From: an uncultured Pseudomonadota bacterium
Lineage (GTDB): Bacteria > Pseudomonadota > Gammaproteobacteria > Burkholderiales > SG8-39
Direction: 5' to 3'
DNA length: 64,000 nucleotides
Assembly: GCA_903921325.1 (NCBI GenBank)
Contig: CAIXPL010000001.1
Coordinates: 1-64,000, forward strand
This document shows, one piece after another, positions 7,437-15,602 of the stretch. How positions within the stretch are numbered: the stretch's first letter is position 1; every line of letters starts with the position of its first letter. The notes beneath the pieces are model-generated. The model saw only the letters and a list, made by a program, of their open reading frames with translations. It searched no databases and had not been told where the DNA came from. The translations under genes were made by a program, and so were the position numbers.

Positions 7437-9449
7437 TCAGCCCGGCTTCGCCGCAGCAGGGCGGCTGAGCAGCGCGCGCAAGTCAGCCAGGCGGCTCTTG
7501 ACTTCGCCCGGATCGACCTTGCCCTCGCGCTCCTGCAAGTCCATTTCCTTAAGGAATCTCGACGCTTCGCGCGACACCATGCTGCGGCTCTGGCGTCGCC
7601 GGCGACACCAGCTGATGTGCAGCGAGCGCTGCGCCCGAGTGACGGCGACATACATCAGGCGCCGTTCATCCTCGATGCGCGCAGTGGCCAGGGCCACATC
7701 CTCGCTATCCTCATCGCGTCCCAGATGGGGCAACAGGCCTTCTTCGGCACCGACGATGAACACATGCGGAAATTCCAGACCTTTGGAAGCATGAATGGTG
7801 CTCAGCCGCACCGCATCGGCCTGCGGGTCATCGCGATCGATCATGGCCACCACCGCAGCCTGCTGGGCGACTTCAGCCAGCGTCTTGCCATCCTCTTCAC
7901 TGCGCTTGGCCAGCCAGTCGCGAAAATCGGTCACATTGCGCCAGCGGCCCTCGGCAACTTTGTCCTCGTCGTTGCCGAAAACGTGGGGTTTGTAATCGAT
8001 CGCCTGCATCAGCTCGTCAAGCAGGGGGCCAGCGGCCTCCTTGTTTGCCCGGTCGCTCATGCGATTGATGAAATGGGCAAATTCGCGCAAGGCGTCGAGC
8101 TGCCGTGCCTGAACCACACTCGCCAGACGCTCCGAGAAGATGGTCTCGAACATCGAGGCGTGCCGCTCGGATGCAAGGTTACCAAGGGCCTCCAGCGTGG
8201 CTGCTCCCACGCCGCGCCGCGGCGTGGTGACCGCGCGAATAAGGGCCGGATCATCATCCTGATTGGTGAGCATGCGCAGCCAGGCCATCAGATCACGGAT
8301 TTCGGTGCGCTCAAAAAAGGACGTGCCCCCGGAGAGCACGTACGGAATGCGCTCGCGCCGCAGTGCCTGCTCGAAGATGCGCGCCTGATGATTGCCGCGG
8401 TAGAGGATGGCATAGTCTGACAATTTGCCCTTGCGCTGGAAGCGGTGCGCCGATAGGCGCATCGCCACAGTGTCGGCCTCCGCTTCATCATCCTCGGCGG
8501 GCAGCACTTGCACGGCATCGCCTTCGCCATGATCTGACCAGAGCGTTTTGGGATAGAGCTTCGGATTCCCCGCAATCAGGGTGTTGGCCGCGCGCAGGAT
8601 CGCTCCACTTGAACGATAGTTCTGCTCGAGCATGATCACTTTCAAATTCGGGTAGTCGGTTTGCAGGCGGCGTAGATTCTCGATCGTCGCACCGCGCCAG
8701 GCGTAGATCGCCTGATCATCATCGCCGACCGCGGTGAAGGCGGCGTGCTCGCCCACCAGCGAGCGCACCAACTCGTACTGCCGCACATTGGTGTCTTGAA
8801 CTTCATCGATGAGCAGATAGCGGACCTGCGCCTGCCAGCGCTCACGCAGTGCCGGGTCGATGGCCAGTTGCCGCGCGGGTTTGCCGATCAGATCGTCAAA
8901 ATCCACGGCGCGATAGGCCTTGAGGGTGGCCTCGTAATCGCGGTAGACGCGCGCCGTGCGCTGGGCGTCATCGGTTTGTGCGCTGGCAATGGCATCGGCG
9001 GGTTCCAGCCCCGCGTTTTTCCAAAGTGAAATCGTGTTCTGTACACGTCGAATGAGCGCGATATCGGTGGTGGTGATGAGGCCTTGCAGCACCCCATAGC
9101 TGTCATCGGGCCCGAACACCGAGAAGCGTGCCGGTAGATCGAAGGCGCGCGACTCCAGCCGCATCATGCGCAGGCCAAAGGCATGAAAGGTGGAGACGGT
9201 CAGTTGTGCCGCCACCGCCGGATCGAGCAGCAGGCGAACCCGATCGCGCATCTCGCCGGCAGCCTTGTTGGTAAATGTGATCGCGGTGATTGCCGCGGGC
9301 GCGCAATAGCCCGAGCGCACCAGATGGGCGATTTTCTCGGTGATCACCCGGGTCTTGCCGCTGCCTGCACCGGCCAGCACCAGGCAGGGGCCGTCGCGAT
9401 GATGCACCGCCTCGCGCTGGGCGGTGTTCATGGCCTGCGCGGACATCAA
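7437..9449 (-). CDS. rep: ATP-dependent DNA helicase Rep (UvrD/Rep family)
   Basis: A superfamily 1A 3'-5' helicase that clears proteins ahead of the replication fork. Walker A is AGAGSGKT at residues 26-33, motif II is DEVQDTN at 215-221, and GDDDQAIYAWRG follows at about 242-253 (motif III region). About 670 residues and the opening QREAVHHRDGPCLVLAGAGSG resemble Rep more than UvrD or PcrA. The start ATG overlaps the stop of the LDH2-type dehydrogenase gene by four bases (ATGA), which implies translational coupling. A second start, Met7 (MNTAQREAV), is closer to the E. coli Rep N-terminus. It is odd for a housekeeping helicase to be embedded in a run of metabolic genes. Confidence 0.92.
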   Translation of the reverse strand: MMSAQAMNTAQREAVHHRDGPCLVLAGAGSGKTRVITEKIAHLVRSGYCAPAAITAITFTNKAAGEMRDRVRLLLDPAVAAQLTVSTFHAFGLRMMRLESRAFDLPARFSVFGPDDSYGVLQGLITTTDIALIRRVQNTISLWKNAGLEPADAIASAQTDDAQRTARVYRDYEATLKAYRAVDFDDLIGKPARQLAIDPALRERWQAQVRYLLIDEVQDTNVRQYELVRSLVGEHAAFTAVGDDDQAIYAWRGATIENLRRLQTDYPNLKVIMLEQNYRSSGAILRAANTLIAGNPKLYPKTLWSDHGEGDAVQVLPAEDDEAEADTVAMRLSAHRFQRKGKLSDYAILYRGNHQARIFEQALRRERIPYVLSGGTSFFERTEIRDLMAWLRMLTNQDDDPALIRAVTTPRRGVGAATLEALGNLASERHASMFETIFSERLASVVQARQLDALREFAHFINRMSDRANKEAAGPLLDELMQAIDYKPHVFGNDEDKVAEGRWRNVTDFRDWLAKRSEEDGKTLAEVAQQAAVVAMIDRDDPQADAVRLSTIHASKGLEFPHVFIVGAEEGLLPHLGRDEDSEDVALATARIEDERRLMYVAVTRAQRSLHISWCRRRRQSRSMVSREASRFLKEMDLQEREGKVDPGEVKSRLADLRALLSRPAAAKPG

Positions 9450-10528
9450 ATTGATCGGGCAGTGCGATCGATCAGCGCCGGATCGAGCTTGAGTTTGGCC
9501 GCAGCATTGAGAATATCGCCCCAGGTGGTCGCATCGACCGGGATGCCCTCGATCAATCTGCGCTTACGTGTCTCGCGCTCCGGGTCACCGGCAATGCGCA
9601 GATGATCGACCCCCGCCGCCGGCGGTGATTGCCGCACCCACTCGATGAAACTCATTGCTTCCTCGCGTAGCAGGTCAGCAGTGCCCATGGCCTCCGGGTC
9701 GATCAGAATCGCGAGCATGCCGTTATGGACCTTTTTCTCCCCGGTGTGAGGGCGATGCCAGGTGCCGCCCCCTGACAGTGCGCCACCGAGCAATTCACAC
9801 ACCAGAGCAATGCCCGAACCCTTGTGTTCACCCACGGGCATCAGCGCGCCGTAGGGCGGCACCACGGCGTAGCGCGGGTCGGTGGTGGGGTTGCCATCGG
9901 TGTCGATGATGAGACCCGGGTCCATCGCGTTGCCCTTGTTATAGGCCACGCGCGCTTTGCCCTGTGCGACACCGCTGGTCGCCATGTCCAGAATCACCGG
10001 CGCATCTGCGGGAAAGGGAATGCCGACACAGAACGGGTTGGTGCCAAAGCGGGCATCACGTCCGCCCCACGGCGCAACAATGGGTCGCGTCATCACGTTC
10101 ACAAAGTGAATCGACACCATGCCCGCGGCAATGGCCTGTTCGGCCCAGTGACCGATGCGGCCGATGTGGTGCGTGTTGTGCAGTCCCAGAATGCAACTGC
10201 CGTTCATGCGCGCACGTTCGATCGCCATCTGCATGGCCTTTTGACCGACCGACTGTCCGTAACCACTGTCACCATCGAGCACCAGCATGGCACCGCAATC
10301 CAGGCGCACCAGCGGGTCGCGATCGACCCGCAAACCGCCTTCGAGCAGCGAGTCGACATAGCGTGGAATCATGCCGATACCGTGCGAGTCGTGGCCCGCA
10401 AGGTTGGCACCCACCAGATTGCGCGCTACCAGAGTGCATTCATGCGGGCTGCTGCCGCCGGCAGCGACGAGGGTCTCGATCGCGCGGGTGAGGGCAGGGG
10501 ACTGGAATACCGGATCGGCGAGGCTCAT
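9446..10528 (-). CDS. malate/L-lactate dehydrogenase family (LDH2) oxidoreductase
   Basis: A 360-residue NAD(P)-dependent 2-hydroxyacid dehydrogenase of the LDH2/MDH2 (YbiC/AllD-like) family, with a fold unrelated to classical lactate dehydrogenases. H46-D-S-H49-G-I-G-M-I-P-R-Y and the histidine cluster H117/H120/H121 in HNTHHIGRIGHW are the family's catalytic and cofactor-site segments; the GTNPFCVGIP segment is also typical. It oxidises hydroxyacids such as malate, lactate, ureidoglycolate or sulfolactate, so the substrate is open. It lies 31 bases after the Kdo hydroxylase-like gene and overlaps rep by four bases. The ATG at 10528 follows an AGGAGG-like ribosome site (TAGGAGG complement at 10538-10545 region). 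Confidence 0.88.
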   Translation of the reverse strand: MSLADPVFQSPALTRAIETLVAAGGSSPHECTLVARNLVGANLAGHDSHGIGMIPRYVDSLLEGGLRVDRDPLVRLDCGAMLVLDGDSGYGQSVGQKAMQMAIERARMNGSCILGLHNTHHIGRIGHWAEQAIAAGMVSIHFVNVMTRPIVAPWGGRDARFGTNPFCVGIPFPADAPVILDMATSGVAQGKARVAYNKGNAMDPGLIIDTDGNPTTDPRYAVVPPYGALMPVGEHKGSGIALVCELLGGALSGGGTWHRPHTGEKKVHNGMLAILIDPEAMGTADLLREEAMSFIEWVRQSPPAAGVDHLRIAGDPERETRKRRLIEGIPVDATTWGDILNAAAKLKLDPALIDRTARSI

Positions 10529-10559
10529 TGGGGCAATTTAGGAGGTGAAATTTGAATAG

Positions 10560-11486
10560 TCACGTCAGCGCATGGCCCTTGAGCCGTTCGAGGACTTTTA
10601 GTGGTGAGCGTTCCGGCCAGGCCATTGCGGCCACCGGCAGGTAGTAGGTCTGCTCCATCATGTACTGTCCGGATAACACGGCGTGCAACACCTGGTCGGA
10701 ATAGCAGATCCAGGTGCTGCCAGGCGGAAACTCAAACCGGCTGTAATCCGTTGTGCGCTGCCAGTCTTCGTCCATTTTGCCATGGTCATGCAGCCCAAGC
10801 ATTAAATGGTCGTATTCGCTGCGTAGACTCTTGGTGAGATGCAGTCGTTGCAGGCATCTCGCAGCCAATGGCGAGTAACGGCCAATGGTGGGCAGAAAGT
10901 GCTGCGCATACGTCTCAAATGGCTCGCCGACATGCCACACGCGCGGTACCCCGTGCGGATTGAGGTTGGTGAATACCCGCAAAATGCGCCGCCCCCGATT
11001 GGGCCTGGATGTGAAGGCATCGACATGCAAGCGGGTGTCGTCCTTGCGAACGGAGCTGGCACGGCCTTCGACGCCGACTGGGCGAAAGCTCACCAGACCC
11101 TGTTCAATGTGAGAGTTGTAGTCAGGAAATAAGCCATGCACCAGCGTGAGGCTCTCGTGTGCAAATCGCGCCAGCATGGCGCCCAGCGCAGCAAGGGCGT
11201 CACCTTGCAGCGCACTACCACTGACCAGAGCGCGTTTGACATCAAAGCTTATGTTTTTCGCACGCCCGTCCGAGGTTGCCGGCGTGAGCAGGCTGCGCTC
11301 GGCCAGCGTTGGCGCGAAACCGTGATCGGCGAGCCAGAGCACATGGCCTGCTTCAAGCAGATCGACGGCGCGATCGCGCAGGCCCAGTGCATTGCGCTTG
11401 TCCCAGCGGATCACTGGTGTCCATTGATCGTGCGCGGCATCAGACATGCGCGTGGGGCCTGCGTGACCTGGCAAGGTATCTGTCAT
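10560..11486 (-). CDS. kdoO: Kdo hydroxylase family, Fe(II)/2-oxoglutarate dioxygenase
   Basis: A non-haem iron dioxygenase of the family that 3-hydroxylates Kdo in the lipopolysaccharide inner core of Burkholderia, Yersinia and relatives. Numbering from the start used here (308 residues), H154-V-D156 and distal H268 (in SDQVLHAVLSGQ) form the facial triad. RILRVFTNLNPHGVPRVWHVG matches the family core in shorter form (RVFTNLNP, WHVGEPFE). Four in-frame ATGs spaced exactly 39 bp apart (11447, 11486, 11525, 11564) sit in a tandem repeat. Those at 11486 and 11525 each have GGAGG eight bases upstream, the other two do not. I take 11486; the conserved protein proper starts near 11447. It opens a five-gene minus-strand run. 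Confidence 0.82.
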   Translation of the reverse strand: MTDTLPGHAGPTRMSDAAHDQWTPVIRWDKRNALGLRDRAVDLLEAGHVLWLADHGFAPTLAERSLLTPATSDGRAKNISFDVKRALVSGSALQGDALAALGAMLARFAHESLTLVHGLFPDYNSHIEQGLVSFRPVGVEGRASSVRKDDTRLHVDAFTSRPNRGRRILRVFTNLNPHGVPRVWHVGEPFETYAQHFLPTIGRYSPLAARCLQRLHLTKSLRSEYDHLMLGLHDHGKMDEDWQRTTDYSRFEFPPGSTWICYSDQVLHAVLSGQYMMEQTYYLPVAAMAWPERSPLKVLERLKGHALT

Positions 11487-11564
11487 GCGGCTGGCCTCCA
11501 GGGAATTTGGCGAAGAATCTGACATTGGGGTGGCCTCCAGACGATGTGGCAAGACATCTGACAT
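11439..11564. repeat. 39-bp tandem repeat carrying start codons (three full copies plus a partial one)
   Basis: Units begin at 11439, 11478, 11517 and 11556 (the last partial), each opening with ATC(A/T)G(A/T)CAT on the plus strand. On the minus strand each gives an in-frame ATG followed by Ser/Thr-Asp. The middle units encode LEA from a GGAGGCC that also acts as a ribosome site for the next ATG. Thirty-nine bases is a multiple of three, so copy changes keep the frame. Confidence 0.9.
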
Positions 11565-11747
11565 AAGCGCTGATGCCGCGCGACGACGCGAGGCCTGCAT
11601 TGTGGACATGGACGAGCGCGCAGAGCAAGACTGTGTCGACAATGCGCCTGGCGCTGCGATCGCGTCAAACTTTGCGGTGGTCAGATGACCGGCTCCCTGC
11701 GGCTGACGCATAATACGCACCAGAAAGCCAGTCAGGAGGAGACCGCG

Positions 11748-12530
11748 TTGGCACATCAGCAAAGCAAAATCACCGTGCAGGGCGTTGCAGTCAATCTGCG
11801 GCGCAGCGGCAGCGGTCGCACCATGCTGTTCCTTCATGGGGCGGGCGGTGTGATGGCCTGGCTGCCTTTTTTCGATGAGCTGAGCGCGCACCGCTCGCTG
11901 CTGGTCCCTGATCATCCGGGATTTGGTTTGACCGATGAGGCGCGCTGGATTTCCAGTGTTGGCGATCTGGCAATGTTCTATCTCGACCTGCTCGAAGAGC
12001 TGGACCTGACGGACGTGGATCTGGTTGGTAATTCTCTCGGTGGCTGGCTGGCCGCCGAGATTGCGGTGCGCAATCTTTCGCGCATTCGCTCGGTCACTTT
12101 GCTGGCCCCGGCGGGTATTCGTATCAAGGGTGTGCCGTGCGGCGACAATTTCATCTGGTCTCCCGAGGAGCAGGTGCGAAATGTGTTTCACGATCAGGCC
12201 TTTGCCGAGCGCATGCTGGCAATGCCGATGGATGAGGCACAGGCCGATATGGCGCTGCGCAACCGCTTTGGTGCGACTCGCTATGGCTGGCAACCGCGCT
12301 GGTTCAATCCCGATCTGGAAAAATGGCTGCACCGGATCAAGGTGCCCAGCCACGTGATCTGGGGTGATGATGATCGCCTGCTGCCAACGGCTTGGTCAGC
12401 ACTCTGGAAGGAGCGTCTGCCCAATGCAAAACTCACGATGATCCCGCACTGCGGCCACTTGCCGCATGTCGAGCAGGCCGATCAAACGGCACGCGCGGTC
12501 ATCGATTTTGTGAAAGGGGTTGCCGCATGA
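11748..12530 (+). CDS. alpha/beta-fold hydrolase (C-C or ester hydrolase type)
   Basis: A 260-residue cytosolic hydrolase. The start is a TTG at 11748 preceded by AGGAGGA seven bases upstream; the more 5' ATG at 11685 would add an unconserved leader and has no ribosome site. HGAGG (30-34) is the oxyanion segment, G-N-S96-L-G-G the nucleophile elbow, D208/D209 (WGDDDR) the acid and H237 (HCGHLPH) the base, so the triad is complete. The overall pattern resembles meta-cleavage-product hydrolases of the MhpC/BphD group, but esterase or lactonase activity is possible. Its stop overlaps the start of the following luciferase-like monooxygenase gene by four bases (ATGA), so the two should act in one pathway. 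Confidence 0.87.
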   Translation: MAHQQSKITVQGVAVNLRRSGSGRTMLFLHGAGGVMAWLPFFDELSAHRSLLVPDHPGFGLTDEARWISSVGDLAMFYLDLLEELDLTDVDLVGNSLGGWLAAEIAVRNLSRIRSVTLLAPAGIRIKGVPCGDNFIWSPEEQVRNVFHDQAFAERMLAMPMDEAQADMALRNRFGATRYGWQPRWFNPDLEKWLHRIKVPSHVIWGDDDRLLPTAWSALWKERLPNAKLTMIPHCGHLPHVEQADQTARAVIDFVKGVAA

Positions 12531-13669
12531 AGTTCGTTGCCTTCCACCTGATGCCCTATCGCCCGCTCGACCTCGTTGCGGCGGCCAAACATCGCTCATC
12601 GTGGGTGGTGTTGCCCAATTCGATGTATGACCCGGAGAAGGGCGCCAGTGAGTACGAGAGTTATATTTCCTCGCTCGCTCACGCGGAGACACTTGGATTT
12701 GATGTGATCGCGGTCAATGAGCATCATCAGACTGCGTATGGCCTGATGCCTGCGCCCAATCTGGTGGCCAGTGCGCTCATTCAACGCACCAAACGCGCGA
12801 AGATCGCGATCATCGGACGTGCGTTGCCGCTCATCAATAATCCACTCAACATCGCTGAAGAAACCGCCATGCTCGACAATATGTCGCGTGGTCGGATCAT
12901 TCAGGGGTTCGTACGCGGGATCGGTAGCGAATACCACGCGTCAGGTGTCAATCCCTACCATTCGCATGACCGGTTTCACGAAGCGCACGATCTGATTATT
13001 CGCGCCTGGAGTGAGCCGGGGCCATTTGAATTTGAAGGCGATCACTACAACTACAAGTATGTGAATGTGTGGCCGCGCACCTATCAGCGTCCGCACCCGC
13101 CGATCTGGATTCCTTCGCAAGGCTCCAGTGAGACCGTCATTTGGGCGGCTGATCCTGCGCGTCGTTATCCGTTTCTGGTCACCTTTGCGCCCAGTGAATC
13201 GGTGAGTCGTTATCACCTGGCCTACCGCGAGCAGGCGCGAAAATTTGGTTATGAGGCGCTTGGCGAGCAACTGGGCTGGGCGGCGCCGATTTACATCGCA
13301 GATACTGATGAACAGGCGATGGCCGAAGCGGGTGAGGCGGCCGAGACCTTGTTCAACAATTTCCTGCGCATGCCCTGGGAGATGCTGATACCACCGGGGT
13401 ACATGTCGATGTCCTCGATGCAGAACTTCATGCGCTTGCGCTCATCACTGGGTACCCAGCCGAAGCGGTCGGCGGCAGATCTGGTGGCAAGCGGCACGGC
13501 CATCATCGGTAGTCCGGCCACCGTGCGACGCAAGATTCAGGAGATGCATGATCGCACCGGTTTTGAGATCCTGGTCTCGATGCTCCAGTTCGGCACGCTC
13601 AATGATGAACTCACCGCGCGCAATCACGAGCGATTTGCCGCGGAAGTGATGCCCTATTTCCGCAAGTAG
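12527..13669 (+). CDS. LLM-class (luciferase-like) flavin-dependent monooxygenase
   Basis: A 380-residue TIM-barrel flavoprotein of the bacterial luciferase-like family, which uses reduced FMN supplied by a separate reductase to oxygenate small molecules. Recognisable segments are AVNEHHQTAYGLMPAPNLV at about residues 62-80 (written here in part), GRALPLINNPLNIAEE, and MLDNMSRGRIIQGFVRG. The ATG overlaps the hydrolase stop, so the longer upstream reading is rejected. Nothing suggests light emission: no luxB or fatty-acid reductase genes occur. It is about 35-40% alike by eye to the 48128-49387 protein, especially in the EHHQ(T/N)xYGLMP(A/S)PNL stretch. No flavin reductase gene is nearby. Confidence 0.88.
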   Translation: MKFVAFHLMPYRPLDLVAAAKHRSSWVVLPNSMYDPEKGASEYESYISSLAHAETLGFDVIAVNEHHQTAYGLMPAPNLVASALIQRTKRAKIAIIGRALPLINNPLNIAEETAMLDNMSRGRIIQGFVRGIGSEYHASGVNPYHSHDRFHEAHDLIIRAWSEPGPFEFEGDHYNYKYVNVWPRTYQRPHPPIWIPSQGSSETVIWAADPARRYPFLVTFAPSESVSRYHLAYREQARKFGYEALGEQLGWAAPIYIADTDEQAMAEAGEAAETLFNNFLRMPWEMLIPPGYMSMSSMQNFMRLRSSLGTQPKRSAADLVASGTAIIGSPATVRRKIQEMHDRTGFEILVSMLQFGTLNDELTARNHERFAAEVMPYFRK

Positions 13670-13736
13670 GCATTGCCGGCAGGGCGAGCCTCAACGAACG
13701 GCGGCGCCGCAAAAGGGCGCTTGCCGCAAGGGTGAT

Positions 13737-14219
13737 CTACAGCGGGATGGCCAGCAGCGTATCGATCGCCTTCGAGTCGAACACGACGTGGCGATCGCAA
13801 AAGCGCGCCTGCCCGTCATTGACCACGACTCGATCGCGATACTGGCCGGTCGAGTAGAGCGACGTGATCCCGTCGTGATCCATGATGCGGGCTACCATGT
13901 AATTGGTGCGCACATCGTAGGCCCCGTGCGAATCACCGATTACCTGCACCCCCGAGACCAGGTGCCGGTAGTGCTGTTTCTCGTAGACATTGGCGACCCG
14001 CAACGAGGTGATACGGTCGCGCAGCTGAGCGGCGCTTTTGCAATGCACGATCGACAAGGGCAAGCCGCGATCCAGATTGAAGCGCGAGGTGATCCGGTAA
14101 TGAGCATCCGGCAGCATCAGATCGGCCAGTGTCTCAAGGCGATCTTCGTCGATGGTGCGCGCCCATTCGTAGATCAGATCTTCGATGACGCGGCGGGTCG
14201 ATTCACTGACCGATAACAT
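13737..14219 (-). CDS. aromatic-ring-hydroxylating dioxygenase, beta (small) subunit
   Basis: A 160-residue protein with the cone-shaped SnoaL/NTF2-like fold of ring-hydroxylating oxygenase beta subunits. Supporting segments are the N-terminal VIEDLIYEWARTIDEDRLE helix pair (about residues 11-29), YRITSRFN, a central HYRHLVSG and a terminal arginine-rich strand. Beta subunits are structural and set the (alpha-beta)3 assembly with the Rieske alpha subunit. AAGGA lies six bases before the ATG. It stands 135 bases downstream of the alpha gene on the same strand and is convergent with the luciferase-like gene. No ferredoxin or reductase component follows. Confidence 0.85.
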   Translation of the reverse strand: MLSVSESTRRVIEDLIYEWARTIDEDRLETLADLMLPDAHYRITSRFNLDRGLPLSIVHCKSAAQLRDRITSLRVANVYEKQHYRHLVSGVQVIGDSHGAYDVRTNYMVARIMDHDGITSLYSTGQYRDRVVVNDGQARFCDRHVVFDSKAIDTLLAIPL

Positions 14220-14354
14220 AGTGCATCCTTAATCTCAGCAGGGTGGCCGGAGGAAACTGCCTTGAGCAGGGTTTGCGCGCCGGGTAGCTCGTTGCAAGTG
14301 CTTGGTGACCTCCGCGTAGCGCGGCGGCGCAAATTCGCCGCACAGAGCCCCCGT

Positions 14355-15602
14355 TCACAGTCCCATTTGGGTTCGATAAGCGTGCCAGAAGTTGCGCAGG
14401 CCTTTCTCCGACAGCTTGGTGCTGCCACCGGAGGTCAGGTCCTTGCCGCCCATCTCGATGAAGGAGGTTTCGTCGGCCGAGCCGGCGGTACCGCGACGAA
14501 CCATCTGGCACACCGCCGTGTCCTCCATTGAAACCAGGCCAGCAGAGCCCGCCAGATTGGTCTGGAACAGACGCAGATCGGTCATCTCGGGCGTGTCGTC
14601 GGCAAAGCCCAGATAGATCCAGTTCAGATCAGTGCTGCCCGGGCCGGTCGGTACCAGTTGACGCACAGCGATGCTGTTGCTGATTTGATGCAGCACGAAC
14701 GTGGGATAGAGCGACAGGATTTGGATGTTGATGCCATCGCCAAATTCATCGACCCACTTGAGAATGCTGGGGTCTTCGAGTTTGAAGTTCTCGTTATTCG
14801 AGCGCAACGTCGATGCAGTTTCCTTGTACTCAGAACTTGGCTTATCGGTGCCGACCTTGGTATAGAAATACTGATGCAGGCCACTGCGATCAATGACCAG
14901 TGCAGAGTCCTGGCCCTGCCGCGACAGGCCGAACGTTGCATAGAAGGTATGCAGGATGTTGGCATGCAGCGAGTCGCGCGGATTCTCGTGATAGTTCTTC
15001 CAGTTGGCACTGAAGCGCTGCGTGTCATAGCCGAGGATTTTGAGCGGACGCTTGAGCACCCGGCGAATACCATCCCCCACCTCGCCAAGCCATTCTTCAA
15101 TCGGCGGCAGGTCATGCGCAAAACTCGCGAAGACCAGTCCGCAGAAGCTTGTGCACGCCAGGCGCTGCAGGCCATGATCTTCGAGACGAAAATCTGCGGG
15201 CAAGCCGCCTTCGCCGCGAATGCCGCGGCGGAACGCCGCCGCGGTGAGATCGCCCTTCAGGTTGTAGATCCAGGCGTGATAGACGCAATAGAACTCGCTG
15301 GTCTTGCCATGGGTGTCCATGCATACCAGATTGCCGCGATGGGCGCAGCGATTGACCAATACATTGATCGCGCCGCCTTCGTCACGCGCAACGATCACGG
15401 GTGTGTCGCCGATTTGCGTGCACTTGAATGATCCCGGTTCAGGCACTTCGGCCTCGAGGCCGACGAAGTGCCAGTTGCGACCGCGAAACACCTGTTGCTG
15501 CTCGCGCGCATAGATCGATGGGTCTTCAAAGACCCAGTAGGGCGCACGATTGGGGCCCTCGGCGGGCCAACGATAATCGCGCGGCGCGAGCACGCTGCTC
15601 AT
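14355..15602 (-). CDS. aromatic-ring-hydroxylating dioxygenase, alpha subunit (Rieske)
   Basis: A 415-residue catalytic subunit. The Rieske [2Fe-2S] ligands are C86-A-H88 and C106-V-Y-H109. The mononuclear iron site shows D210-S-L-H213 and H218 (the D-x2-H-x4-H pattern) after NYHEN, with D210 as the usual electron-bridging aspartate; the third iron ligand should be the Asp of MEDTAVC near residue 360. The family adds dioxygen to aromatic rings or demethylates them, using electrons from separate reductase proteins, none of which is encoded nearby. Substrate class is unclear; the short beta subunit fits benzoate, anthranilate or terephthalate-like enzymes. A strong inverted repeat lies about 150 bases upstream. 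Confidence 0.93.
   Translation of the reverse strand: MSSVLAPRDYRWPAEGPNRAPYWVFEDPSIYAREQQQVFRGRNWHFVGLEAEVPEPGSFKCTQIGDTPVIVARDEGGAINVLVNRCAHRGNLVCMDTHGKTSEFYCVYHAWIYNLKGDLTAAAFRRGIRGEGGLPADFRLEDHGLQRLACTSFCGLVFASFAHDLPPIEEWLGEVGDGIRRVLKRPLKILGYDTQRFSANWKNYHENPRDSLHANILHTFYATFGLSRQGQDSALVIDRSGLHQYFYTKVGTDKPSSEYKETASTLRSNNENFKLEDPSILKWVDEFGDGINIQILSLYPTFVLHQISNSIAVRQLVPTGPGSTDLNWIYLGFADDTPEMTDLRLFQTNLAGSAGLVSMEDTAVCQMVRRGTAGSADETSFIEMGGKDLTSGGSTKLSEKGLRNFWHAYRTQMGL

Noticed and set aside
6317-7468. Long plus-strand open frame opposite the decarboxylase gene
   Set aside because: Shadow of the UbiD-type gene: its translation is His/Gly/Arg-rich without family motifs, while the minus strand carries the catalytic signature.
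7410-8420. Long plus-strand open frame opposite rep
   Set aside because: No recognisable domain, and it overlaps the helicase motifs on the other strand; high GC makes long antisense frames common.
11565-12353. N-terminal extension of the Kdo hydroxylase frame to 12353
   Set aside because: It would run antisense through the hydrolase gene at 11748-12530; family similarity starts only near 11447.
12527-13669. Bacterial luciferase (light emission)
   Set aside because: The family name only reflects the fold; no luxAB pair, fatty-acid reductase or regulator is present, and the same holds for the two other luciferase-like genes.
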